Below the pieces are notes generated by a model. It made no database searches. It saw nothing but the letters and a program-made list of their open reading frames with translations, and was not told where the DNA came from. Positions 24,801 to 39,800 of a stretch of 64,000 nucleotides of DNA are shown piece by piece. Position numbers and translations under genes: made by a program. The number at the start of each line of letters is the position of its first letter. Position 1 is the first letter of the stretch. Source of the stretch: Candidula unifasciata (taxonomy: Eukaryota > Mollusca > Gastropoda > Stylommatophora > Geomitridae). The stretch is taken from the NCBI GenBank assembly GCA_905116865.2, contig CAJHNH020008540.1, forward strand, positions 106,001 to 170,000, in the 5' to 3' direction.

Positions 24801-27800
24801 GAGTGTTCTGACACCAAGCCTAGAGCTAAGGAAGAGAGCACAGACAGGTATGACCTGAGTGTTCTGACACCAAGCCTAGAGCTAAGGAAGAGAGCACAGA
24901 CAGGTATGACCTGAGTGTTCTAACACCAAGCCTAGAGCTAAGGTAGACAGCCCAGACAGGTATGACCTGAGTGTTCTGAAACCAAGCCTAGAGCTAAGGA
25001 AGACAGCATAGACAGGTATGACCTGAATGTTCTAATGCCACACCTACTTAATCAATCACAGAAAAAAACTATTAGTGATTAGTGAGGCTTATCACTAATC
25101 GTCAACATCGTCACAGCACTCTGGACAGATAAATAGGTGTTCATTCTCCTCAAAAGCTCTACAAATGCAAAACGACTGATGACCCAACGACTACCCTTAC
25201 ACAAGACCACAAAACAACCAGTGTCAAGTCTTACCTGCACTGTCTGAATGGATTGCTGTAAAAATGATAGTCAGATGAACCTTCAGACAGCTGCGCAGAG
25301 ACTCGGCCAAGTCTAACCCATCTTTCAGTTCCACCAAACTCTGATGAGTGCACACAGATAAACAGTGTTAACAACAACATCTGGAGTCATCAAACAGGAA
25401 GACAAGGCCACCAAAACACATCAATGGAGACAAGTGATATCTGCAGCAATGAACCTCAAGGGCTCGGATTGGTGAAGTAGATCAACTCAGATGTATAGTG
25501 TACAGTTTTCTGTCTCTCTCTTAAAACCCTTACAATAAACAAGAGAGGTGACTAAGACAAGCAATGGTGAGCGCCCTCACATTGCTACTTTTCCTTTCCT
25601 GAATGCCCAATAAAATAAAGTTCCTTCGTTCCTCTTTTGCCCTTTAGCCCACACTGTAGAAAGGGCTCTCAGTCGGCTCAGTATAAGCCATATTTTTTTT
25701 TTACTTCTGTAGCTTTTTTCAAGCCAACCTTTCTTCTTCTTCGTTCAACCTCAAAAGGATGGTTGGTGCATATCCGATTTCACCAACTCCTATTTAATAA
25801 CCTTTAACGACATGCTTCTTGAGGGGGGAGAGGTGACGGCAGACAAAGTGACATAATGTTTTATTAAATCTAATGTTGGCAAAAAATGTTTCTAGTTTAT
25901 GATGCCGTCATCTCATTCTCGAGGAGCAGCTGACCGAGCAGTGAAAACATCGGCCTCTCATGTGGGAGACCCCCGGTAACGTGACAAGAGTGTTTCTGTC
26001 AGGGGCAAAATTAAACATCCTAACCTGCACAGTCCGTGGCAACAGCACTAGCCGGGCGGCTGTAAATCCTCAAGCTCAAGGGCCCCCCCCCCCCATCCCC
26101 GTCTACACAGCCCTAAAAAGTAGTAAAACAGACAGTAGTGACAGTTTATCTAATTCTTATGTAAGTAAAGTATAGGACCCTTTTCCACGCCTTGAGTCAT
26201 ACAAGGCTAGTATTTCATAGACCAGTTGGCACTTGGTGGGTGTCGTAATTCTTATGTTTTTCTCAAAAAAGTTGTCGGTCATCACCATGTTCTTGGGCTT
26301 TTTCCTTCTCATAAAATGAAAATCAACAACTGTAATTATATAACAGAAAGAGAACACGAGCAATAAAGGCACAGACAGACCCTTGCTGACTAGAGGGAGG
26401 GATCACGCCTCTCCAAAACAACCTGCAATCCTTAACAGCATGCATCAGTTTGTGTGTTGATACCCATCCAAGACATGAATAAAAACACTGTCAAGAATCT
26501 TTGAGCTGTCTTGCTCTGTCTCTTTTTTTCTACAGATTTTCCCAGTGCTCACAACATGCACCAGTTTCCTTCTTTTCATAATATGACCAAAAACGATGAC
26601 CATCTATTTCTGATTTTTGTGATAAGTTGTCTGAGCCCTCACGCCTTTCAAAACACTTGGATTGCTCCTGGCTGTCCAAGTAATTTGAAGAATTCTTCTG
26701 TAAAATCCCATCTCCGAGGTCTTAACCCTACCAGACCGCTGGCCCCATTTTCCTGGAATTTCTTAACCTGACGCTATACCGCTGGCCTTATTTTTCTGCT
26801 TTTTTTGTGTAGTACGGGAAAACAATGAGTCACAGACTAAAAATAACTAGCCAATCGTAATCAGATCTCGTGGATAGTCTTCCTTGATGTCCGCCTGCAT
26901 GAGTTTGGATACAATTTGTGTTGTTTTACGTGAAAAAATTCAGAAAATTCACAATAAAACAAGCGGCTGATGAACCAAGCACTTCGACAGGAAAGTAAAG
27001 TAGGTCTAAGCTTTTCACAGTCCACCAGGTGATCGATACTTTGCTTTATTCAGATTCTGAGGAGTCATGACTTCATGAAGAATACGTTCACAGTTAAAGT
27101 GACACCTTCAGCTCGAATTATGAGGAGAATCTCAAAAATTATAAATCTAGAAATCGATAGTAGGAGAAGGGGCAGGTCCTCAAACAGCAACATCTGGTGC
27201 TCACTTTGTGAAACACGGCTGATCCTGCTGAGTGGATTGGCACACAAAGGTGGAATATTGGCCCTAGATAAAAGGTAAGCCTATTTTCTATAATGTCTCC
27301 AAGTTTCATCTTATTCTAGCCCCTTGCTCAGGTCTAGGGGACAGTTAGGTTCAGGGCCTCAGGTCTAGGGGACAGTTAGGTTCAGGGCCTCAGGTCTAGG
27401 GGACAGTTAGGTTCAGGGCCTCAGGTCTAGGGGACAGTTAGGTTCAGGGCCTCAGGTCTGGTAGAGTTAAGAAATTGGCTTGTTTACTAATTTCCCAGAA
27501 TTCACAGCCACATGTTAAAACCGGCTCTATAAAGAATTCTTGTTCTAATCTGCAATGACATGGAATCAGTCCACAGAATGTTCTTCAGTTGATAAAACTC
27601 CTTACCTGGAGGTGCTGAATCTCTGGGTACATGTCAGCCAGTGCTGCCTCCACAACTTGATCCACAGAGCCAAAGTGGGTCACCTGCCTCCTGACAAAAA
27701 CCTGCAGGGGCTCGCGGAGCTGGTTGAGGACCCGCGTGTTGCCCATGAACAGTGAGAAGAGATCTGTCAGGCCCATGTGTGGGGCTACTGCTTCCAGTAG

Positions 27801-30800
27801 GGATATTATAACTGTCACGTCTGCAGAACAGAGAATGATCAACAACTATGGTTTCTCTCTCACGATAACACTGTCTGGGACTTCACATTACAGTGATCTA
27901 GATCAGAGTTGCTCAGCCTTTTCACACCCACGGCAGACTAAAACTGGGATAATTGTTTCGTGGCCCAACCGACAGCTAACCAAACACAGAAACAAACAAA
28001 TGTAGATCACCACCATCAGTTTTTATGGTTCTATCTGAGCATACCCCATGTTATTTAGCCATCACTGAGGTATTTGCATGCTTCTTTACTATTCTACTGT
28101 ACTGATTGTTCCCTTTTATCATCTGTACTTTCGTCTGTACTTTCTGTGTGTTATTATTTGTAACCCAAGTCTGTTTTTTTGCTCTATGTTTATCTAGGGC
28201 GTTCCTTATTCAGTTAATGATTCCTGAGTTTGGCTTTTTTTAAAATAAATTCCCCGGGCTGTGGAGATCCTGTCCCTGTTGATTCAAAGTCCTTAAAAGG
28301 AATGTTTCTGCCAACTGATAACCTTCCTTGTGTAGACAGCAGTTTGTTTTTTAAATATTCATTCATTCATTCAGTAGCATGTCCCTTGCGGAACCTCGCT
28401 GCCATAACAACCCTCCGGAAAACCTTCCTATCCTGAACAAGATGTCCTGCGTCTGATACACCCATCTGGAAATCATCAGCCACATCCTGCACCCATCTTC
28501 TCCTTGGCCTTCCTCTTCCTCTCTTCCCAGGCATATATCCCTCCATTATTGTTCTCTCTAGACTTCCATGACATTTCAAGTGACCAAAATATTTCAATTT
28601 TCTTTGTTTAATTGTCTTTACTAGCCAACCCTCTTCAATATTCAGCTCTTAAAGTATGGATGCATTTGTTCTTTTCTTTACCCAAGATATTCTTAGAACC
28701 TGTCTGTAACATTTATATTCAAATGCATTTATGCGCTGTTCCGCTTGTTTAGTAAGTGTCCAGGTCTCACAGGCGTATGTTGCAATGGGAAAGATGCATG
28801 CTCTTAAAAATCTGACCTTTGTAATTCTATCTTTTTAAATATGATGTCACAAAATTACAATTTTCTTCTAACAGGACATCTGCTGCTGCTCAGGGGTGAG
28901 AAAATTGGATACAAATGTTGGTGTCTAGGACAGATGAAGCACAGCAATATCATCCGTTTGATCACTAAAGTTTTGCTTTTTTTAAAACTAAAATGGCTTA
29001 TAAAGTCTTCTCCCAGAAATGGGAAAATGAGGAAATAACTAACAATATTACAGCTCAGAGATGGCTGTTTTTCCGAGATATCCAAAACAATCATTACATA
29101 TAATGTATGGACAAAACAGTGACATCAGAAGATAACGATAATCTATTTTGATATATGATGATTACGTGCGGTTGAATAGGGTTTTTAAGATTCATATCTA
29201 TTTGATTCTCACACTTAAAGTGTTAATCCCATGCACTGCAGTCCTTAAAAAGGGAAAACTTAGTTACTACTCATGAAAGTCACCCCATCTCGTCAGCCTC
29301 AAAATTTCGTAGCAATTCCCACAGGCTGTCCTATGTTCTAGGAGTATTATGAGATGTCTACTTTTGTCACTAGTGGTGGCTGTCGTCGGTGGTTGTTGTG
29401 CTTAAAACATTCAAAACGAGGAACAGATGACACAAGATTACATACTTCAGTGATCAAGACTTCATACTTCATACTTCACTGACCAAGACTTCATACTTCA
29501 CTGACCAAGACTTCAAGACAGGCCAGTATAACAAGACTACATGACACCAGCTAACCTCCACTAGTACGTCCGACACGAGTGAACAGGTCCGCCAAGGTCC
29601 ACCCTGCTGAAGCTGCTGCAGGTTCTCTGTTGGCAGCTGGGTCGCTGGCGGTGCTAGGCAAAGGTGTGCTCTAAAATAACATGAACAGCAAAAATATTTA
29701 TGTAACGTAACCTATCATCATCATGTGTAATGCTTCTCCCATGTGGGCTCCAGCACCACATTTGGGGAGGAAAACCAGAATAAACACATTGCCCGTCCCC
29801 CCCCCACCCCCCAAGCATGACATAAAAGGTAGTGGTGTAATCTTCAAAACTGGAGTGCATCTGCCTGAGATTTAAGTAGCCAACAGTCTGCATATAGATA
29901 ATCAAGATCTGTAAAATGGATGTGCATGCAAAACTCACATTCTGGAACAAGACTAAAGCCCAGAAGTGGACGAACAACCAGAACTTTCCAGAAGAGTTTA
30001 CAGCCAGTGAATGCCTGTAGTCATATGCTCCCCACGTGGGTTCCAGGGCTTCAGTGGAGGGGGTGGGGGGAACCAAGAACAGACCCACTGCCTTCCTAAC
30101 AAGCATGTTGTAAGAGTAAACTAAATAGAGGCTTCCTTCAAAGTCGGAGTTGATCTGCCTGAGAGGCAAGGAACCAACAATATGCATATAATTAAGTCAG
30201 ATCTGTTAAACAGATGTGCAGGCCACAACACCCAGGTTCTGAAACAAGACTAAAATCCAGAAGTGGACAAATCCCCCCACAACTCTGCCAGAGTTTACAG
30301 CCAGTGAACGCAAAGAAGATAGTCAGTAATATGCATGTGATCAGTATGGACAGTCAACGTTGCTCTCTTACATCTTCTTCTTGTTCTGCAAGGTTTATTC
30401 TCTTACATCTTTTGCATTCACCCATACAATTTCGGTTAACACATATTGTGTGTTGTGATTTACAGGCATACCACGACATCAGTGCCTGTCGGCCAAACAA
30501 TTTCAGAAGCCCTTAAGTAGTCACCTTCTATGACATGTTGCTTAAAGGACAGTAGGTATATTGTTTAAAGTATATAATTACACTTGATAATTAGGGTATT
30601 GAATTAAGATTGGTGTACTGATCTCTATCATGCCACATGACCAAGCCACACACATATTTACATCTGTCTTCTGCAAGCACTTTTAACATCAACTTTATCA
30701 GCTGTCACTAAGTTATCAAGAAGTATTTATCTTTACACCATGAACAACAATCTTGAGTGTAGGTTGAATTTTTCTAATCAATTTATTGTCTTCTGTTTCT

Positions 30801-33800
30801 TGGAAAAACATTCATTTTTGTCCATCCATGGAATTCTTCACATTTTCCTCAGAAACCAAATTTACGTTGCCATTAGATGTTCCCCAACAAGTTGCATGAC
30901 TAGAGCTTACATCAACGTACAATGACAAACAAAAAAGGAACCATTTCAACTGAAATACACAATTGTTGTTTGTCACACTGTCCTATGTTTATGTCTTCTG
31001 AAATATACAAATCACACTGTCTGTGGTCATACCCTACATCTCACCAATAGAAGTGTAAGATTAATCATGAGATCACAGTGGAAGGCTAAGGTTAATCAAG
31101 TGATACAGTGAAACAGGCAAGGCAATACATTATTGTGTTCTATCGACTTCTGAAATATACAGATCACATTGTTTCTTGTCATACTGTACATCTCACCAAT
31201 TGAATAAGATTAATAAGATTAAAAAGTCTTTTTACACAGGTTACAAAAACACTTCCAAAATTCCATTCACCTAAATATTCTCATGCTTTATTTAATAAGC
31301 ATTCATTCCAGGTGTTCCCACATGTTTAGGCAGATGCAAACAATACCAGTTGTGTGAGTTAGGCTTCTTCTGAACAAACCACTATAGCAAAGTCGGTAAA
31401 GCAACATTTAGGGGGAGCTGGACTCATCTAAGGGGGCAGTTTTGTGGCTTCTCTGGGCAACAGAATAGCGGGGCAGTGGGTGTGTTTTTCCTTGCCAAAA
31501 TGGGGTTGTGGAGCCAACCTGAATTTTCTGTTATTAATTATTTAAATTCACAAAATACCGTACCTGGTCAACAAATGCCCGCAGAAGTCGGATGTGTCGG
31601 CCAAAAGATGCAAATATTGCAGCCATGCTGTAAACGGACAACGGAATTACATCTTCGGATGAACGCAGATTAAGAAATTCACAAAGGGGACAATTATGTT
31701 TTCAATACCTGTGGCTGTGGATTGGCTGGTGCAGACCCAGTCTGTCTGCCCAGTAAGTGGGTGAACATTTCCATGGGGTTGAGGGTTCCATACTGGGGTC
31801 TGAGGCCTGCAGCTGCTGTTGCTCTCAAGGGTGTGCTGGATGAAGAAGTGCTGACTGAAGTGGTGCTGCTGGTGCGGGTTCGATTCTCTCCATTTGCTGC
31901 AGCTGCAACTGTTGAACCAAAACATGTACTTATAATCAGATACGAGAGCAGTGATCAGGAAGAATTTACAAACAAAACCAGTTCAAATAATATAAAATGA
32001 AAGTAGCTCAAAAAAAGACGTATAAACACAACAATTATATAGACATATAAACAAAATGAGTATAAATCATACACCATACAGGAAAAATTAGCATGAGCCA
32101 GATGGACATTAAACAGATTAGCATAAATTATAGACACACAATCAACATTTGGATTTAAAAAAACCTGGCATAAACCTTACAGACAAAACTAGCATAAACC
32201 TTACAGACAAAACTAGCATAAACCGTGCAGTCATACAAACAAAACCAGCATAAACCTTACAGATAAAACTAGTATAAACCATACAAACAAAACTAGCATA
32301 AACCTTACAGACATACAAACAAAACTAGTGTAAACCATACAAACAAAATTAGCATAAACCATACAAACAAAATTAGCATAAACCTTACAAACAAAACTAG
32401 CATAAACCATACAAACAAAACTAGCATAAACCATACAGACATACAAACAAAACTAGCATAAACCTTACAGACATACAAACAAAACTAGCATAAACCTTAC
32501 AGACATACAAACAAAACTAGCATAAACCTTACAGACATTCAAACAAAACTAGTATAAACCATACAAACAAAACTAGTATAAACCATACAAACAAAACTAG
32601 TATAAACCATACAAACAAAACTAGCATAAACTATACAGACAAAACTAGCATAAACCATGCAGACAAAGCTAGCAAACACCATACAATCAAAACCAGCATA
32701 AACCATACAGACAAATCTAGCATAAATGGTATATTACATATGATTCTGCAAGTTTATGTTGATGTCATCCTAAAAGTATATGTTGATGTGATCCCATGCT
32801 GGGTCTATATGTGATCCTGCAAGTTAATGTTTTGTTGATGTGATCATGCAAGTTTATGTTGATGCAATCCTATGTTAGGTCAATATGTGATCCTGCAAGT
32901 TTGTGCCAGTTCAGTATGTGATCCTGCAAGTTTGTGCCAGTTCAGTATGTGATCCTGCAAGTTTGTGCCAGTTCAGTATGTGATCCTGCAAGTTTGTGCC
33001 AGTTCAGTATGTGATCCTGCAAGTTTGTGCCAGTTCAGTATGTGATCCTGCAAGTTTGTGCCAGTTCAGTATGTGATCCTGCAAGTTTGTGCCAGTTCAG
33101 TATGTGATCCTGCAAGTTTGTGCCAGTTCAGTATGTGATCCTGCAAGTTTGTGCCAGTTCAGTATGTGATCCTGCAAGTTTGTGCCAGTTCAGTATGTGA
33201 TCCTGCAAGTTTGTGCCAGTTCAGTATGTGATCCTGCAAGTTTACGCTAGGCCAACATGTGATCCTGCGAGTTTATGTTGATATGATCCTGCAAGTTTGT
33301 TGATGTGATCCTCACATACAATAGTTACCTTGCTCCATGATATCCCCCACCATCCCGGAAACCATAGTGCTTAAATTTGGGATCTGAGGATACAAAATAA
33401 ATTTTCTGTTTATTTACACACACACAAAATTATAAACAAAAAACACTGCTGCTATATCAAAGTTTACATAATATATTAGCAAATCTAAACATTGGAAAAA
33501 CATTTGGTATACATGAATTTGCGAGATGATATGCCTAAGAAAAGCCGCCAACCTGAGATTGAGTAAATAATGATACTATCAGACAAACTGTGGGAACGAC
33601 ACCTTGTACGGCATCTTCTGGCTGCTTCAACCACAGACATACAGTTGTGCTGTATAGTTTCTCTGATGTTATCTTCCCATTTTTTGTGGGTCTACCTCTG
33701 GCTCTACATCCTTCTCTTTTGGTACATGCTTTGTATGGTATAGCAGCAGAAGGCATTCTCTCCAAGTGGGCAAACCATCTGATTTGCTGTCTTTGTATGT

Positions 33801-36800
33801 AATTTAGAATTGGTTCGGTGCAGACTTTATCTTGTATGACCTCAATCCTGATTTTATCTCTTCTGGTCACTGCTACAGTCTTTCTCAAACACCTCATTTC
33901 CATGGTTACTAATTTTCTGTTATGTTTTATGGAGGATCATCTGTGAGAGTTGATTGAAAATACATGAGACAGAAGGTTGTGGATAGACATGACTACCAAC
34001 GCCACAGTGCATGGACTTTTAAGAAGAAAAAGAGAAGTAATGGTGACACCAGCCAGGTGTAACCTGCAGTTCTATAAGATGAAGGACAGATGAGGAGAGC
34101 AAGGGGTGAGCTACATACACTGGCAAAGGACAAGGCTACCTGGTTATTCACTGTCAATTTTTCATAGGGAATAAATGACGGAGAGGAGGAAGAAGAAGAG
34201 TGAACATGTCTATCAAAACCAGTCACCCACTGCAAAGATTTACCTGTTCTGGAACCGGCTGCCCTCTAGACTGCGCCTGCATTGCACTGAAAGTCGCCAG
34301 TGCAGTCTGTGACGAGTAGTGAGGCGAGGAACAAGGGAGGTAAGGATCTACGTAACTCCGCCGCAGTGGCCCAGAAGCTGGAGCTCTGGGCTGCCCTGCC
34401 TGTGGCCTGGCTTGGCTAGGTGAACCAAACTGATGAAAACTGAAAGGTGGGTTGCGTGTCGCCCGGGCATTGGAGCTGGGGTCACTTGCTGTGCCGAAGC
34501 TGAAGATAAAAAAAAAAAAAATTAAGATGCGGATATGTGAGACAAGTTAAAGAAAATGTCCAACACAGATTAGTATTTTTTTAGTTACAGCCCTTACCTG
34601 CGGTACCTTTTTTCTGACTAATATTCATTTCCTGTATTGGCACATGTCTTAGAGCTTCAGCTGGCCAGACAGACATACAGGTTTTTCTTGGAGAGACCTC
34701 AGATGATTCTGTGTTTTCTTGTTTGTAAATGTAACATTGTCTATTCAATAAGCTGCTGATGAAGACTTTCTGGTCAATACGTTAACTTGTTGTATGTGAC
34801 TATAATAATGTGAACCCGACTAGCTGTACTTTGTTTGGTTTGATATCTTTTCTTCAGAAAGAGACGGATGAATGGTGCAGCTGAAACCAGTAAAAATGAA
34901 GAACAAATCTATTACCCAAGCCACCCGAGAAGCGCAAGACAAATACAGAAAATCAGGACACTGGGCTACAACCTGGCATCAGTGAGATGACAAAAGAAGA
35001 AGGTATCTTTTTCATAATATGAGATAAGATAAATTCCTCTTCTCTCATTTGCCACCCAACACACTGATACCACTTTCAATTATGCCTGAATATATTTTGC
35101 AGTAGTCATGAGCCTACATTTATCCTGGTTAACAGACTTAGTGTCATCAACTGAAAAGAGAAGGCCAACCAGAAAGACGAATGAAGGCGGGTGATATTTG
35201 CAATAATGAACCTCAAGGGCTCAGAATGCTGAAGAATAAGAAAACAGACAGCTACTTCTGCGTATGGCTGATTTTTTATTTCAGCTCCAAAAAATTCATT
35301 TATCTGCTGTATCTGATAAGACGTTTACATGAAACTGGCGTGATACAACAAAATATGTCAGGCCATACATAAACTGTGCAATCTGGTGGTCTACGAGATC
35401 TTTGTTCCTCCTCTTCTTTGCATTCACCGGCTTCAAAATCCAGCGAAAAGTTCTGGTTGTTCGTCCACCTCTGGACTTTAGAATCTATTTGTATGCAGAC
35501 TGTTGGTCCCTTTTCTCTCAGGCAGACGCACTCCGACTTCAAAGGAAGCCCTAATTAGTCGACTCCCACAACATGCTTATTTCTGAGACAGGTGGTCTAT
35601 TCTTGTTTTCCCTACAATGGGGCCCCGGAAACCACACTGGGAAGATCTTTGTTCGAAGTAAAAAATGGGAACACTGCTGTGACTTTGTGGACCTTTGTAG
35701 TCAACATCTATGGCTGAGAGATTATGAACGGAGTGCCGTAATTCAAGCAAACTAGGTTCAATTTAGATGCAAGTGATTTGGCTGCAAACTGCTTTGCACT
35801 GATTTCGACAATTTTATGAGTGTTGATTTCCTTTACATTTAGAGTACATCCGTCTGAGAGGTGACGAACCAACAGTCTGCACACAAATCAGGAAAAATTC
35901 TGTAAAACGGATGTGCATGCACAACTCAAGTTCTGGAACAAGACCAAAGTCCAGCAGTCGAAAAACAACCAGGACTTTCTGCTAGAGTTTACTGGTAGTA
36001 AATACTGAACAGAAGAACGCTGATTGTTTAGAAAGCAATGGCAACCTACAGAACGTTAAATTGCCTAGCAAATCCACAAGCAGGCAAAAAATGCTAGGGC
36101 TGGTGTGTGGATGTTCTGTAAAAGATAGGTTTACAAGACAACAAACTTTAACTGACTGAAGCTACAATAAACAGAATGATGAGAAACTCACGTCAGTGGC
36201 ACTGGATTTGTCCAGCTGAAGCCAGTGGGAAAAGAACTCCTACTTGTGCCACCAAAGTTGACAGTAGTCGCAGACGAAGTGGTGCTTGGGGTCGTTGTAG
36301 ATGTTGCACTGGAAGGAGTGGTGCTTGGGGCTGCTGTTGCACTAGAAGTAGTGGTATTTGACTGATTTCCTGTGGAGGAGGTGGTGTTGTTGCTTGAGGA
36401 TGCGTGTGAAACTGTGTTCAAACCTCCTGGTAATCCGATCCCTGTTGATGGAACAGACAGTTAAATATGACATCAATAAATAACCAGTTCAACTAATGGT
36501 AGGGTTGGGGGTTGGCTATCACATGCTAGGAAGAAAAGGAAAAAAAAACGTCCACAACAACCAACAAAAACAAGAACAAGTCTAAAAGAGAACATTAATT
36601 AACTAGTGCCTGCACAGAACAGAGTGAATTAGAGTCACTGATGGTGAGCTTTCGGAGAGAACTTAAATTCCAGTGAATCAAGAGGTGACACTCTGAGAAA
36701 ACATGGGAATAACTAACAAGATTGTCTATATAGTGGAACCTGCCAAGGCATAGAAATAAAAGCAGATAAAAAAACATATGTAGAAGGGAGCTAGAGAGTA

Positions 36801-39800
36801 AAATTTAAAAGATGGGAAGAAATAGGGTGAGCTGCATGAGCTAGCAAGGATAGAACAACTTGGCATGAGCTGGTTGAGGGCCTATGCTCCATCGGTGGAT
36901 AAAGGGTAGAAGAATCAGCTGGGTTATATCCATTGTGTGTTCTGTGACATAATCTGGGTGACCCCCCCCCAAAAAAAAAAGACCATTTGCATAATAACAA
37001 CGATGACATAAAAGGGACTAATTAAGAGTCTGCTGGAATCGGAAAACCAGAATCACTTCTTCTTCTTCGCTGTCACCAGCTGTAAACTCTGGCGGAAAGT
37101 TCTGGTTGTTCATCCACTTCTGGACTGCAGTCCTGTTCCAAAACCTGAGTGTTGTGTGTGCATCTGTTTTACAGATCTGACTCATTTGTGTGCAGACTGC
37201 TGGTTCCTTGCCTCTCAGGCAGCTGCACTCCGACTTCGAAGGAAGCTCCCAATTAGTTGACTCTTACGACATGCTTTTGGGTAGGCAGTGGGTCTATTCT
37301 TGTTTTCCCTATAAACCAGAATCACTGATCAGGTTAGTATTTTTGCCTCACCTCATCCATGTCTTAGATATCTAGGCATTTATTTCTTTGCTTTCCAACT
37401 GTTCTCTATCCATCAATCTTGCCAGGCATCACTGAGGCCAATATTTCTCATAACATGTCAGAAAAACACTGATCGCCTCATGTCATCCATATGGCACGGC
37501 ATGGCTATCAAAGCAGTGATCTTTTTGTCTTCCCTTGCTCTTTTCCTCAACCTTGTCAGGCACCACCGAGTTTACAAGTCCACTCCTTCTCATAACACAT
37601 CCAAAAAAACAGAACAAACGTCTAAATTTCTCTAGTCATTTTACGGTTTTCATCTCGAAGAGGGCTGCCTCATGAAACAAATGAGCCACAAACACTAAGC
37701 CCCACTACGGCATTAAAATCAGACAAATGTTCTCCCCCTGTGGGTTCTACTGCCCAATTTTGGGAGGACAAAGAATGCACCCATTGCCATCTTCCCCCAA
37801 CAAGCATGTTGTGAATGCATCCATTGTCATCTTCCCCCAACAAGCATGTTGTGAATGCATCCATTGCCATCTTCCCCCAACAAGCATATTGTGAATGCAT
37901 CTATTGCCATCTTCCCCCAACAAGCATGTTGTGAATGCATCCATTGCCATCTTCCCCCAACAAGCATGTTGTGAATGCATCCATTGCCATCTTCCCCCAA
38001 CAAGCATGTTGTTAAAGGTGACTAATTAGGGGTGTTTTCATCACAGTCAGAGGTCATTAGAACAAACTGTCTGCATACAATTAAGCCAGATCTGTCAAAC
38101 AGATGTGCACACAACACTCAAGTTCTGGAGCCAGTCTACAGTCCTGAAGTGGACGAACAACCAGAACTTTCAGTCAGGAGTTTACAACAGGTGGTGAAGG
38201 CTAAGAAGCAGACATATTTACCAGCTAGAAACTGTTCTACAACAGCCTGCTGTTCTTCAGGGCCAAACTGTGCAGCTGCCGTTCTGGCTTCATCTCGGTT
38301 GTTCAGACGTTGTTGTATCAACTGGACACCATGCATAGTAGGTATATCTGCTGTCTGTGGCAGAATGTTCACCTGGATCTGTTGATCGGGTCCAATGCCT
38401 AGTCGAAAATTTAATAAATGGTCGCCTTTTAATTCACATGAGTTAAATGCAGTGAAGCTCTGAGCATGGAAACAAAACTGGGGAAAACACGAAGTATATG
38501 TTAGTTCTTCAGAACACAGAAGTATATGTTAGTTCTTCAGAACACAGAAGTATATGTTAGTTCTTCAGAACACAAGTCACCACTATCAGGTACCTTGTCA
38601 CCAAGTGTGGCTTGTGGGGTCGGGGGCCTGCATGTGTGTGTGTGTGTGTGTGTGCACATGGCGGGAGGGAGGAGAGTAGACACATCAAGAGAGGCGGGGA
38701 ACCTACAGCCTCCATGAAATTAGCCAGATCTGCAAAGCATGCAAATCGCAAGTTCTGCAACAAGACCGAAGTTCAGAAGTGGATGAACAACCAGAACTTT
38801 CAGCCAGTGGTCGCTAAGAAGAAATGCCCTGTCAACTCAGCGTGTGTGATTATGCCTTTCCACAACTTGTGACCAACAGCATCCAACAGTTTATGTACCA
38901 GCAGAAAGGCCCAAACCAGAATTTTCAGACTTAAAATGGGACACAACTTAGAGCCCAACTACTCTCAAAAGGCCTTGCTAACTCTTCCAAATGTGGTTGT
39001 GGAATAAGCCTGGCTAACTCTTCCACATGTGGTTGTGGTGTACCAAAGCAAACTTCACAAGATGGCTCACAGGACTGCCAGACTTAGAAGAAATTGTGCC
39101 TACAGGAGCAACCCTTTAAAACAAAATATATGGCAACAGGGAAGATCTGGCCACTGCAGCTGCTGACACTTCAAGACACTAGAGAACCGGCCAGCGCAGG
39201 ACCAGACAGACTTGGCTGGCAAGCAGATCAAGAGAGGACAGGTAGCAATTCTATGCCAGTTTAAGGGGAGAGAGGACAGGTAGCAATTCTATGCCAGTTT
39301 AAGGGGAGAGAGGACAAGTAGCAATTCTATGCCAGTTTAAGGGGCCCATTATAGGGAAAATAAGAATAGACTCACAGCCTCCCCAACAAGTATGTTGTAA
39401 GAGTCGACTAACTGCAGCATCCAGCCAAGTCAGAGTGCATCTTTCTGAGAGGCAACAAACCAGTGGAAGTAAAGGCTACCAGCAAGATGATGACCATATC
39501 ACCCCCAGTGTGTCAACTGATCTATAAAATATAGATCTAGCACCACGTGGTTAGTGTACTTAAAGGTGTGGAAAAGAGTTGTTTCCCTTTTGTTTTTTTT
39601 AAAAACTTTACTATAATTTTAAAGACATTTGTTGGGTGATGTTGTTGTCAGCATCAAGCCGGCCACCTTTAGTTCTCAGAACAACCAGAACCTTCTGCCG
39701 CAGTTTAAAGCCGGTTAACACGAAGAAGAAAAAGAAGAACAAACAGCAGCCAATGAAATAACAGCCCAAAAACAAGCTACAAAAACAACAAAAGCCTCTT

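Noticed and set aside
29654..30187. 177-codon - strand frame
   Set aside because: Runs across two family B repeats; similar frames occur in other copies of the repeat and contain no domain.
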